This document shows, in pieces, positions 52,356 to 60,198 of a stretch of DNA of 64,000 bases. The DNA lies in NCBI RefSeq assembly GCF_004364245.1, contig NZ_SOAV01000010.1:62001-126000 (forward strand), given 5' to 3'. Within the stretch, counting starts at the first letter, position 1. Every line of letters begins with the position of its first letter. Source of the stretch: Streptomyces sp. BK208 (GTDB taxonomy: Bacteria; Actinomycetota; Actinomycetes; Streptomycetales; Streptomycetaceae). Below the pieces are notes generated by a model. The model had not been told where the DNA came from. It saw only the letters and a list, made by a program, of their open reading frames with translations, and ran no database searches. The position numbers and the translations under genes are program-made.

Positions 52356-53249
52356 ATGACGAAACGCCAGGGGGACCCGCCCGTCAGGCGGGCGGTGGTC
52401 AGCGGGTCGACGTTCGAGGAACGGATCGGGTACGCCCGGGCCGTCGTCGACGGGGACCGGGTGCACGTGTCGGGGACGACCGGCTTCGACTACGCGTCGA
52501 TGACGATCCCCGAGGGCGTGGTGGACCAGGCCGAGCAGTGCCTGCGGAACATCGGGGCCGCGCTGGCCGCGGCCGGGTGCACCTTCGCGGACGTGGTCCG
52601 GGTGCGGTACCTGCTGCCCGCCCGGGAGGACTTCGAGCCGTGCTGGCCCGTGCTGCGGGAGGCGTTCGGGCGGGTGCGGCCGGCCGCGACGATGATGGTG
52701 TGCGGGCTCGCGGACGAACGCATGCGCATCGAGATCGAGGTGGACGCGCGGCGGGGCCCGGTCGCCGCCGGAGCGGGCCCGGGGCTGCGGATCGAGCCGG
52801 TGGACGGGGACGCCATGGTGGAGGAGTGGCGGCACGTGCACAACGTCATCGTGCCGCCGGCCGCCATGACCCCGGACGAGGCGCGGGAACGCTCCGGGCG
52901 CAACCGCCTGGCCAACGCCTACCTCGGGGACGTCCTCGTCGGCTGCTCCACCGTGCGACCGCCCGGGGACGGGGAGCGGGTGGCGACCGTGATCGCCCGG
53001 GTGCTGCCGGCGTACCGGGGACGCGGGATCGGCACGGCGCTCTACGAGGAGGGCCTGGCGCACGCGCGCGTGCTGGGCGCCTCGGTGGTGGAGACCGTGG
53101 TGCTGGCGGCCAACGCCGACGGACTGCGGTTCGCCGGGGCGCGGGGGTTCGTGGAGACGGAGCGGTACGTGCTCGACGGCGAGCGCGACGAGTGGGTCGA
53201 TCTGAGGCTCGCCGGCCGCCCGGACGACTCCCCCGGGGCGCCCTCATGA
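52356..53249 (+). CDS. RidA-GNAT fusion protein
   Basis: 297 residues from ATG at 52356. Residues about 10-130 are a RidA/YjgF domain (SGTTGFDYASMTIPEGVVDQ, VVRVRYLLPAREDFEPCWPV, IEIEVDARR). Residues about 145-285 are a GNAT acetyltransferase with the acetyl-CoA loop LPAYRGRGIGTALYEEGLAH. The Arg that binds carbonyl substrates in active RidA enzymes appears to sit in VRYLLPAR. The pairing may link enamine/imine handling to N-acetylation; this is inference. Confidence 0.85.
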   Translation: MTKRQGDPPVRRAVVSGSTFEERIGYARAVVDGDRVHVSGTTGFDYASMTIPEGVVDQAEQCLRNIGAALAAAGCTFADVVRVRYLLPAREDFEPCWPVLREAFGRVRPAATMMVCGLADERMRIEIEVDARRGPVAAGAGPGLRIEPVDGDAMVEEWRHVHNVIVPPAAMTPDEARERSGRNRLANAYLGDVLVGCSTVRPPGDGERVATVIARVLPAYRGRGIGTALYEEGLAHARVLGASVVETVVLAANADGLRFAGARGFVETERYVLDGERDEWVDLRLAGRPDDSPGAPS

Positions 53250-53394
53250 CGGGGGCTTATGCCGAGTTTCCGCAGTACGACGATTTCCGCGAAGTTGCGG
53301 GAACCCGGTGTGTGCTGCATCACGTTCGAGTTGAATGAAGGCCAGCGAGTGAACCGACGTACGGTACGGCGGACGCAGCCTGCAGGGGGTCCAG

Positions 53395-54798
53395 GTGAGT
53401 GCTTCCCGGCGTAGTGGGACCACCGACGAGCTGGGGCCGGACGAGCCGGAGCAGCCCGAGCGGGACGGCGCGGACCTGTTGGCCGCGCTCCTCGACGGCA
53501 TGGACGCGGCCTTGTGCGCCTTCGACGCGGACGGGGTGGTGACGCATTGGAACCGCGAGGCGGAGCGGATCCTCGGCTGGAGCGCGGCCGAGGCCGTGGG
53601 ACGGCGGGGCTTCGCGGGCTGGGCCGTGCGCAGCGCGGACGCCGGTGAGGTCGAGGACCGGCTGCTGTCCGCGATGCGGGCGCCCGGGCGCCAGGTGCAC
53701 GAGTTCGCCCTGCTGACCAAGGACGGCGGCCGGGTGCTGGTGCGGACGCAGTCCGCGGCGGTGCGGGGCCCCGACGGGAGGCCCGCGGGCGTGTACTGCG
53801 CGTTCAGCGAGGTGCACGCGCAGATCGACCTGGAGCGGTCCATCGCGCTGAGCGAGGCCCTGCTCGAGGACGCGAGCTGGGGTGTCGTCCTGGTCGACGC
53901 GGACCTGCGGCCCGCCGTGGTCAACGCGCACGCGGCGCGTGCCCTGGGTGCCGGGCGCACGTCGGTGCTCGGGCGGCCGCTCGGCGATCTGCTCGCCCAG
54001 GGCGTCGAGGAGCTGGAGAACGCGCTGACGCACGTCCTGGCGGAGGGCGCGCCGCCCGCGCCGGCCGAGGTGTGGGTGAGCCTGCGCACGCCGGAGGGTG
54101 AGCGGCGCCGGTGCTGGCGCAGCGGGTTCGTGCGGCTGGCCTCACCGCTCGCCGAGGAGCCGGTGCCGCTGGGCGTCGGCTGGCTGTTCCAGGACGTCAC
54201 GGAGTCCAGGCAGGCCGAGCAGGAGGCGTCGCTGCTGCGGTTCCGGGCCAACCAGCTGCACCGGGCGGCGCGTGCCGCGGCCGAGTGCGAGGACCCGGCG
54301 GAGGCCGCCGTCGTCCACCTGGACTTCGCGCTGGCCGGGTTCGCCGACCATGCCCTGATCGACCGGGTCGTGGGCGGGGCGGTGCCGGACACCGACGCGG
54401 CCGAGCCGGTGCGGCTGGTGCGGGTCGCGGCCACGCCGTCCGGTGCGCCGGGGCCGAGCGTGCCGTCCGGGACCTCCGGGCTGCCGGTGCGCTACGGCGA
54501 GGGGCACCCCGCCGTGCAGTGCGTCGAGCGGGCGGGGTCGGTGCGGGCCAGCGCGGGTGTGCGGACGGTGCCCGAGGAGCAGGTGCGGCGGTGGGCCACG
54601 GCCCGGCAGTGGCCGACGGACACCGTGCACGGCCTGTGCGCGGTGCTGCGCAGCCGCGGCAGGACCCTCGGCGTCGTCACGTTCCTGCGGGGCGCGGGCC
54701 GCAGCGCGTTCGAGCGGCAGGACGTGATGTACGCCGAGGACGTGGCGGTGCGGATCGCGATGGCGCTGGACCTGGCCGGCGCGGTGGAACACCGGTAG
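53395..54798 (+). CDS. PAS/GAF sensor protein without an output domain
   Basis: 467 residues from GTG at 53395. Two PAS domains: about 25-145 (LLDGMDAALCAFDADGVVTH, ILGWSAAEAVG) and about 160-270 (VVLVDADLRPAVVNAHAARA). A GAF-like region occupies the C-terminal 170 residues. Similar N-termini occur in SpoIIE-type PP2C phosphatases and histidine kinases, but here the sequence ends at AGAVEHR with no catalytic domain. It may modulate another protein or be a truncated paralogue. Confidence 0.8.
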   Translation: MSASRRSGTTDELGPDEPEQPERDGADLLAALLDGMDAALCAFDADGVVTHWNREAERILGWSAAEAVGRRGFAGWAVRSADAGEVEDRLLSAMRAPGRQVHEFALLTKDGGRVLVRTQSAAVRGPDGRPAGVYCAFSEVHAQIDLERSIALSEALLEDASWGVVLVDADLRPAVVNAHAARALGAGRTSVLGRPLGDLLAQGVEELENALTHVLAEGAPPAPAEVWVSLRTPEGERRRCWRSGFVRLASPLAEEPVPLGVGWLFQDVTESRQAEQEASLLRFRANQLHRAARAAAECEDPAEAAVVHLDFALAGFADHALIDRVVGGAVPDTDAAEPVRLVRVAATPSGAPGPSVPSGTSGLPVRYGEGHPAVQCVERAGSVRASAGVRTVPEEQVRRWATARQWPTDTVHGLCAVLRSRGRTLGVVTFLRGAGRSAFERQDVMYAEDVAVRIAMALDLAGAVEHR

Positions 54799-54950
54799 CG
54801 CCGGTCCGGCGGATCACGACGCGGGAGAAGCCACGGCGCCTCGTCGGCGCCGGTGACGACGGTCGCGCGCCGCGCTCGCGGCATGCTCCGGCGGGCGCCG
54901 GCGGCCCCAGCGGCAGCCGGCGGCAGTCGGCGGCCTGAGTGGCTGCGGCG

Positions 54951-55382
54951 CCCCGGCGACGGTCGGCGGGCTCTCGCCCCGAGCGGCTCATGGCCGGGGC
55001 GGCGCCACCGGCCACGGAGCCCGGCGGTCTGCGGGAGCCGGGCGGTCTGTGGGAGCCGGGCGGTCTGCGGGTCCCGGGGCCGCGCGCAGCGCGGGTAGAT
55101 GCGGGTGCGGTACCGGCGCCCCGGCGGCGGTCGGCGGGCTCTCGCCCCGAGCGGCTCATGGCCGGGGCGGCGCCACCGGCCACGGAGCCGGGCGGTCTGC
55201 GGGTCCCGGGGCCGCGCGCAGCGCGGGTAGATGCGGGTGCGGTACCGGCGCCCCGGCGGCGGTCGGCGGGCCTTCGGCCCGAGCACCTCATGGCCGGAGC
55301 GGCGCCACCGGCCGCAGAGCCCGGCGGTCTGCGGGCCCCCGGCCCGCGCTCAGCGCCGGTAGAAGATGCGGTCCCGGTACTG
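54951..55382. repeat. Three tandem copies of a 132-bp unit derived from the 3' end of the SIS gene
   Basis: Using GGTCGGCGGG as marker, copies begin at 54961, 55129 and 55261. The spacing is 168 then 132; the extra 36 bases are two additional 18-bp GAGCCGGGCGGTCTGCGG units (55017-55072). The third copy runs into the coding end of the SIS gene: the repeat contains GCGCAGCGCGGGTAGATGCG where the gene has GCTCAGCGCCGGTAGAAGATGC. On the minus strand the copies read RYRTRIYPR against the gene's QYRDRIFYRR. They are degraded copies of the gene end, not coding. Confidence 0.8.
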
Positions 55383-56105
55383 CTCCAGGACGCGGCCGTT
55401 CCACTCGTGGCCGCCGTCCACGTTGCCCGAGCGCAGCAGCGGGGGTTCGACGCCGCGGTCGGCGAGGGTGGCGGCCGCCGTGGCCGTCATCGCCTGCATG
55501 AGGGCGCTGGTGACGACCGTGGAGGCGGGCGCGAAGGGCGCCGGGACGGTGTCCAGGGTCAGCTCCGCGTCACCGACGGCGATCTTGGAGTCCAGCACGA
55601 GGTCGCAGTGGTCCTTGAGGAACGTGCCGGAGGAGTGCCGCGAGGTCGTCTCGGAGGCGTACGCCACCGAGGTCACGCCGATGACCCGGACGCCGAGGGC
55701 CCGGGCGTTCATGGCCATCTCCACGGGCAGGGCGTTGCGCCCGGACAGCGAGATGATCACGAGGGCGTCCCCCGCGCGCAGCGGGGAGGAGTCCAGCACG
55801 GCGCTCGCGAGGCCGTCGACGCGTTCCAGGGCGGAGCCGAGGGTGGCCGGCATCACGTCGACGCCGACGACGCCGGGCACGGTGAGCAGGTTCATCAGGG
55901 CGAGCCCGCCGGCCCGGTACACCACGTCCTGGGCGGCGAGCGAGGAGTGCCCGGCGCCGAAGGCGAAGAGCCGGCCGCCGCTCTGCACGGTGTCGGCGAG
56001 CAGCGTGCCGGCCGCCTCGATGCCGTCCGCCTCCTCGTCGCGCACGCGGCGCAGGAGATCGATCGCCGCGTCGAGGAACTGGCCGGCCGGCTTGCGGTCG
56101 CTCAT
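55350..56105 (-). CDS. SIS-domain sugar-phosphate-binding protein (UPF0309-like)
   Basis: 251 residues from ATG at 56105. A single SIS domain: RLFAFGAGHSSLAAQDVVYR and DALVIISLSGRNALPVEMAM carry the phosphosugar-binding Ser clusters. The C-terminal half matches the UPF0309 family. Such proteins isomerise or bind phosphosugars, for example N-acetylglucosamine derivatives; the substrate is unknown. Its last 30 bases are part of the tandem repeat described separately. Divergent from dmdR1. Confidence 0.88.
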   Translation of the reverse strand: MSDRKPAGQFLDAAIDLLRRVRDEEADGIEAAGTLLADTVQSGGRLFAFGAGHSSLAAQDVVYRAGGLALMNLLTVPGVVGVDVMPATLGSALERVDGLASAVLDSSPLRAGDALVIISLSGRNALPVEMAMNARALGVRVIGVTSVAYASETTSRHSSGTFLKDHCDLVLDSKIAVGDAELTLDTVPAPFAPASTVVTSALMQAMTATAAATLADRGVEPPLLRSGNVDGGHEWNGRVLEQYRDRIFYRR

Positions 56106-56310
56106 GCGGGGCCCCTTCGGTGTGGCTGTGTCGCGGATCACGGTGCGGTCTGGACCAGTGCGGTGTCAATACGGCGTCGACGCGGCGGGGCCGGTGCGAG
56201 CGGGCGTGTCGGGGCGCCGCTTCCGACGGCGGGGCACGGTTGTCGGTGGTATGCGTCAGAATTGGTGCAGGGCCAGCGCACGCGCCGGTGGGCCGTAGCC
56301 TCCGGCAATC

Positions 56311-57012
56311 TCATCGAGGGGCACGAATGTCCGGACTGATCGACACCACGGAGATGTACCTCCGCACCATCCTCGAGCTGGAGGAGGAAGGTGTGGTCCC
56401 GATGCGTGCGCGGATCGCCGAGCGGCTCGACCAGAGCGGTCCGACGGTCAGCCAGACGGTGGCGCGCATGGAGCGCGACGGCCTGGTGGCCGTCGCGGCG
56501 GACCGGCATCTGGAGCTGACCGAGGAGGGCAGGCGGCTGGCGACGCGCGTGATGCGCAAGCACCGGCTCGCGGAGTGCCTGCTCGTCGACGTGATCGGCC
56601 TGGAGTGGGAGCAGGTGCACGCCGAGGCGTGTCGCTGGGAGCACGTGATGAGCGAGGCCGTCGAGCGCCGCGTCCTGGAGCTGCTGCGGCACCCGACCGA
56701 GTCGCCGTACGGGAACCCGATCCCGGGCCTGGAGGAGCTGGGCGAGAAGGACGGCGCCGATCCGTTCCTGGACGAGGGCATGGTGTCCCTCGCCGACCTC
56801 GACCCGGGGCTCGAGGGCAAGACGGTCGTCGTGCGCCGCATCGGCGAGCCGATCCAGACGGACGCGCAGCTGATGTACACGCTGCGCAGGGCCGGGGTGC
56901 AGCCGGGCTCGGTGGTGAGCGTGACCGAGTCGGCCGGCGGCGTGCTGGTGGGCAGTGGCGGCGAGGCCGCCGAGCTGGAGGCGGAGACCGCCTCCCACGT
57001 GTTCGTCGCCAA
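56311..57012 (-). CDS. Antiparallel ORF over dmdR1 (candidate adm)
   Basis: A 233-codon open frame lies on the strand opposite dmdR1, in the register opposite its codons; a second one (56138-56998) lies in another frame. In S. coelicolor an antiparallel gene named adm, overlapping dmdR1 and controlling siderophore and antibiotic output, has been reported. I cannot tell from sequence which frame corresponds. Composition (many Ser, Arg, Pro) is what a shadow frame in GC-rich DNA would also give, so this is offered with low confidence. Confidence 0.3.
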   Translation of the reverse strand: MATNTWEAVSASSSAASPPLPTSTPPADSVTLTTEPGCTPALRSVYISCASVWIGSPMRRTTTVLPSSPGSRSARDTMPSSRNGSAPSFSPSSSRPGIGFPYGDSVGCRSSSRTRRSTASLITCSQRHASACTCSHSRPITSTSRHSASRCLRITRVASRLPSSVSSRCRSAATATRPSRSMRATVWLTVGPLWSSRSAIRARIGTTPSSSSSRMVRRYISVVSISPDIRAPR

Positions 57013-57019
57013 GCGCTGA
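56327..57019 (+). CDS. dmdR1: DtxR-family iron-dependent repressor DmdR1
   Basis: 230 residues from ATG at 56327. N-terminal winged helix (LIDTTEMYLRTILELEEEGV, ARIAERLDQSGPTVSQTVAR), then the dimerisation/metal domain with ligands in RKHRLAECLLVDVIGLEWEQ and ACRWEHVMSE, and a C-terminal SH3-like domain (KTVVVRRIGEPIQTDAQLMY). It represses siderophore and iron-uptake genes when Fe2+ is bound. Length and motifs match S. coelicolor DmdR1. A strong hairpin terminator follows at 57236. Confidence 0.94.
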   Translation: MSGLIDTTEMYLRTILELEEEGVVPMRARIAERLDQSGPTVSQTVARMERDGLVAVAADRHLELTEEGRRLATRVMRKHRLAECLLVDVIGLEWEQVHAEACRWEHVMSEAVERRVLELLRHPTESPYGNPIPGLEELGEKDGADPFLDEGMVSLADLDPGLEGKTVVVRRIGEPIQTDAQLMYTLRRAGVQPGSVVSVTESAGGVLVGSGGEAAELEAETASHVFVAKR

Positions 57020-57235
57020 CCGGACCCGGGAGGGCCCCGCGGGGCCCGTTGACCGGGTCCCGTCGATTCGGCGACCCGGTGCCGCCGAACGGCAGCGGCC
57101 GGACGCTTCGCGTGCCAGGCTGTGCCGTGGGGCGGTGGACGCGAGAGGCGAGACGCGAGGGACTCCTGGCCGCGGCTGACAGCGATGTCGCCGGGGGCCG
57201 GAGAGGGGGAGGGAAGATGACGGAGAGACGGAGAG

Positions 57236-57263
57236 GGCCCCGGCGCCGAGTGGCGCCGGGGCC
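57236..57263 (+). terminator. 12-bp perfect hairpin downstream of dmdR1
   Basis: GGCCCCGGCGCC-GAGT-GGCGCCGGGGCC, followed by TGTCCTCCCC. It lies 217 bases after the dmdR1 stop. The bases from 57020 to 57235 contain no gene that I can support. Confidence 0.75.
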
Positions 57264-57429
57264 TGTCCTCCCCTGTGCTGACCTGGAGCCCCGAGCTCTC
57301 AAGGTCAATCCCCTCGGACCGTTTTCCCCGAGCGGTCCGCCTCCCGTTGAAGATCTCCCCCGGGCGGCTGCGATCAATCCCTGAGGGGTGTCACTCGAAC
57401 GAGGGGTGTTGTCCTTCGGGACGGCTCTT

Positions 57430-57450
57430 TCGAATGAGTATTCGATACTC
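57430..57450. promoter_or_regulatory. Two overlapping palindromes, LexA-box-like
   Basis: TCGAATgagtATTCGA (57430-57445) is a perfect 6-bp dyad that differs from the actinobacterial LexA box TCGAAC-N4-GTTCGA by one symmetric change. GAGTATtcgATACTC (57436-57450) is a second perfect dyad overlapping it by ten bases. They lie about 90 bases before the alpha/beta hydrolase start. An unrelated 7-bp dyad, CGGACCG with CGGTCCG, lies at 57315-57339. Confidence 0.5.
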
Positions 57451-57536
57451 TGCACGGCAGGCAGGACACGGTTCACAGGACCGGCCGGCCCGCGAGGGCG
57501 GGCGGGTCCGAGCGGAGCTTGGGGGTGCCAGGACCT

Positions 57537-58427
57537 ATGGCGCGGCGCATCGATGTGACCGGCGCGGGCGGCGTGCGCCTCGCCGCCTGGGAGTTCGGGG
57601 ACCCTCCCAAGACCGACCGGACGCAGGGCGCCACCGCCGCCGCGTCCGGGGCTCAGGACCTGCCCGGCGTGCTGTTATTGCACGGCCTGATGGGCCGTGC
57701 CTCGCACTGGGCCCCCACCGCCCGCTGGCTCTCCGCCCGGCACCGGGCCGTCGCCCTGGACCAGCGCGGCCACGGCCGCAGCGACAAGCCCCCGCACGGC
57801 GCCTACACCCGCGAGGCCTACGTCGGGGACGTCGAGGCCGCCCTGGAGCAGCTCGGTCTCGGCCCGGCCGTCCTCATCGGCCACGCCATGGGCGCGCTGA
57901 CCGCCTGGCAGCTCGCCGCCAAGCGCCCCGACCTGGTCCGCGGTCTGATCATCTGCGACATGCGCGCCTCCGCCCTCGGCGCCGCGTCCCAGCACACCTG
58001 GACCGAGTGGTTCCGTGCCTGGCCGGTCCCCTTCGCCACGCTCGCCGACGTCCGCAAGTGGTTCGGCGAGGACGACCCCTGGGTGGAGCGCCCCAACCCG
58101 GCCCGCGGCGAGTTCTACGCGGAGGTGATGGCCGAGTCCCCGGACGGCTGGCGTCCCGTCTTCGAACCGGAGCAGATGCTGCGCTCCCGGGAGACCTGGG
58201 TGTACGACGCCCACTGGGAGGAGCTGACCCAGGTGCGCTGCCCCGCCCTGGTCGTGCGCGGTCTCGACGGCGAGCTGGGCCGCGCCGAGGCCCAGGAGAT
58301 GGTCCGCGTCCTGCCCAGGGGCCAGTACGCGGAGGTGGCCGACGCCGGCCACCTCGTCCACTACGACCAGCCGGACGCGTGGCGGGCGGCCATCGAGCCC
58401 TTCCTGGACGGCCTCAGGGACACCTGA
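57537..58427 (+). CDS. Alpha/beta hydrolase-fold protein lacking the nucleophile serine; TTA codon
   Basis: 296 residues from ATG at 57537 (GTG at 57525 has better-spaced GGAG and is possible). Fold landmarks are clear: VLLLHGLMGRASHWAPTARW, DQRGHGRSDKP, and the elbow GHAMGALTAW, where the expected serine of G-x-S-x-G is alanine. The late DAGHLVHYDQPD keeps the histidine. The enzyme may be inactive as an esterase or serve another role. Residue 47 is encoded by TTA (57675-57677), so expression should depend on bldA. Its 3' end is in a 26-bp tandem repeat. Confidence 0.85.
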   Translation: MARRIDVTGAGGVRLAAWEFGDPPKTDRTQGATAAASGAQDLPGVLLLHGLMGRASHWAPTARWLSARHRAVALDQRGHGRSDKPPHGAYTREAYVGDVEAALEQLGLGPAVLIGHAMGALTAWQLAAKRPDLVRGLIICDMRASALGAASQHTWTEWFRAWPVPFATLADVRKWFGEDDPWVERPNPARGEFYAEVMAESPDGWRPVFEPEQMLRSRETWVYDAHWEELTQVRCPALVVRGLDGELGRAEAQEMVRVLPRGQYAEVADAGHLVHYDQPDAWRAAIEPFLDGLRDT

Positions 58428-58486
58428 GGCCCCAGGACCGCCGGGACACCTGAGCCCCCAGGACCGCCGGGACACCCGAGCGCCCC
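58417..58486. repeat. 26-bp tandem repeat across a stop codon
   Basis: Units beginning GGGACACCTGAG run 58417-58442 and 58443-58468, with a third partial copy from 58469 (GGGACACCCGAG). The hydrolase TGA (58425-58427) is in the first copy. Confidence 0.88.
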
Positions 58487-58542
58487 GGACGGCCCACGTC
58501 GCCCAGCCGCTCGCGGTCACCCGCCCGCACCGGACGCGGCCG

Positions 58543-60198
58543 TCACCCCCTGCTGACCGCCGTGAGGATCTCCGGCAACCGCCGGGCCGTGCGCGGCGCC
58601 GCCAGTCGCAGGCCGAGCAGCGTCAGCGCCGCGCCGTACACCGCGCCGACCGGCAGCAGCAGCCGGGCCCACCCGCCCGCGCCGCCGGCGTGCAGCCAGA
58701 CCGTCAGCGCGATCACGGGCGCGCACAGCAGGGCCGCGCCCGCCATGCCGCCGAAGATCGAGATCCAGGCGAGCCCGACCTGTCCCGGGGCGACGTTCTT
58801 GTACCCCTCCTGCGGGATGGAGTACGGGAAGCGCGCCGAGGTCCACGCGCCGGTCGCCAGCATCGCGCCGAGCAGCGCGAAGGACAGGCCGAGCGCCTCC
58901 GGCAGGGTCCGCCAGTCGCCGAGCATCGCGGTGGTCAGGACCGTCACGAGGGTCGCGTACGGCAGGGTGATCAGCAGCAGTGCCAGCGCGCGGGCCCGCA
59001 GCTCGACGTAGGCGTCCCGGGTCGACGAGATGGTCATGGCCACCATCCAGAACGCGGACGTGTCCTGCCCGAACTGGTTGTACATCTGGATGCCGAGCAT
59101 CCCGGCGGCGAAGCAGGCGAAGTAGACCGAGCCGGTGCCCTGCCAGGCGTTGAACACCGGCACGATCAGGCCGATGGCCAGCGAGGTCACCCACGCCGCC
59201 TTGGTCTTCGGGTCGCGCCACACGTAGCGCAGGGTGCGTTCCATGGTGGTGCCGGTGCGGCCCGCCGGCAGCCACCGGGCGGCCCCCGCCGAGCCGCGCT
59301 CGCGCGCCGCCCCGGTGTCGCCCTCGACCGTGGAGCCGTCGGGCGCCGTCATCAGCCGCGTCAGATGCCGCGCCCACACCCGCAGCAGCAGCACCAGCGC
59401 CGCCGCGGTCAGCGCCAGCCGGGCGACCGCCACGCCGTACGACCCGTCGCTCGCCGCGTCCATCGCGCCGACCGCCGACGCGGGCGGCACCCACCGCAGC
59501 ACGTCGGCCACCGGATCGAGCTCTCCGAGCCCCGACGAGCCCAGCCGCTGCGCGCCGAAGTTCACGAGCTGCGCGCCGATCGCCACGACCAGCCCGCTGA
59601 GCACGGCGAGATCGCGCCCCCTGCGGCTGGTCAGCAGCCGTACGTTGGCTGCGGCGACGGCCCGCGCGAGGGTCACGCACACCAGCAGCGCCAGCACCGC
59701 GCCGACGACACCGACGACGTACGCCGCCCCGCCGTGCGCGACCGCGACCACGGAACCGGCGAACAGGCACAGCGTGAACAGCGGGCCGATGCCCACCAGC
59801 GAGGACGTGAGCAGGGCCCGCACCAGGGGGCCGGGCCGCAGCGGCAGCATCACCAGCCGGGTGGGGTCGAGCGTCTCGTCGCCGCCCGGGAAGAACAGCG
59901 GCATCACCGCCCAGCCCACCGCGAGCACCGCGGCGAGCAGCACGACCAGCGCGTCCACGTGCGCGTACCCGCGCAGCGCGATCAGGCCGATCAACTGGAG
60001 CGCGGCGAAGAGCAGCACGAGGACGGCCGAGGCGATGTAGGCGGCTCGCCGCCCGCCGGACTGCCGCAGCCCGTTGCGCAGGAGCGACAGCTTCAGCCGT
60101 ACGAAGACCGAGGTGAGCGAGGGGACGGAGCCGCGCGGTGGGCCCGGCGGGGACGGCGCGGGCGGAACCGACGCGTCCGGCGAGGTCGGCGCGCTCAT
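58543..60198 (-). CDS. ABC transporter multi-span membrane subunit
   Basis: 551 residues from ATG at 60198 (MSAPTSPDASVPPAPSPPGP), overlapping the ATPase gene by four bases. About twelve hydrophobic segments in two halves, with a soluble stretch near the middle (RLMTAPDGSTVEGDTGAARE). It resembles large actinobacterial export permeases that pair with a single ATPase. Substrate unknown. Confidence 0.85.
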   Translation of the reverse strand: MSAPTSPDASVPPAPSPPGPPRGSVPSLTSVFVRLKLSLLRNGLRQSGGRRAAYIASAVLVLLFAALQLIGLIALRGYAHVDALVVLLAAVLAVGWAVMPLFFPGGDETLDPTRLVMLPLRPGPLVRALLTSSLVGIGPLFTLCLFAGSVVAVAHGGAAYVVGVVGAVLALLVCVTLARAVAAANVRLLTSRRGRDLAVLSGLVVAIGAQLVNFGAQRLGSSGLGELDPVADVLRWVPPASAVGAMDAASDGSYGVAVARLALTAAALVLLLRVWARHLTRLMTAPDGSTVEGDTGAARERGSAGAARWLPAGRTGTTMERTLRYVWRDPKTKAAWVTSLAIGLIVPVFNAWQGTGSVYFACFAAGMLGIQMYNQFGQDTSAFWMVAMTISSTRDAYVELRARALALLLITLPYATLVTVLTTAMLGDWRTLPEALGLSFALLGAMLATGAWTSARFPYSIPQEGYKNVAPGQVGLAWISIFGGMAGAALLCAPVIALTVWLHAGGAGGWARLLLPVGAVYGAALTLLGLRLAAPRTARRLPEILTAVSRG

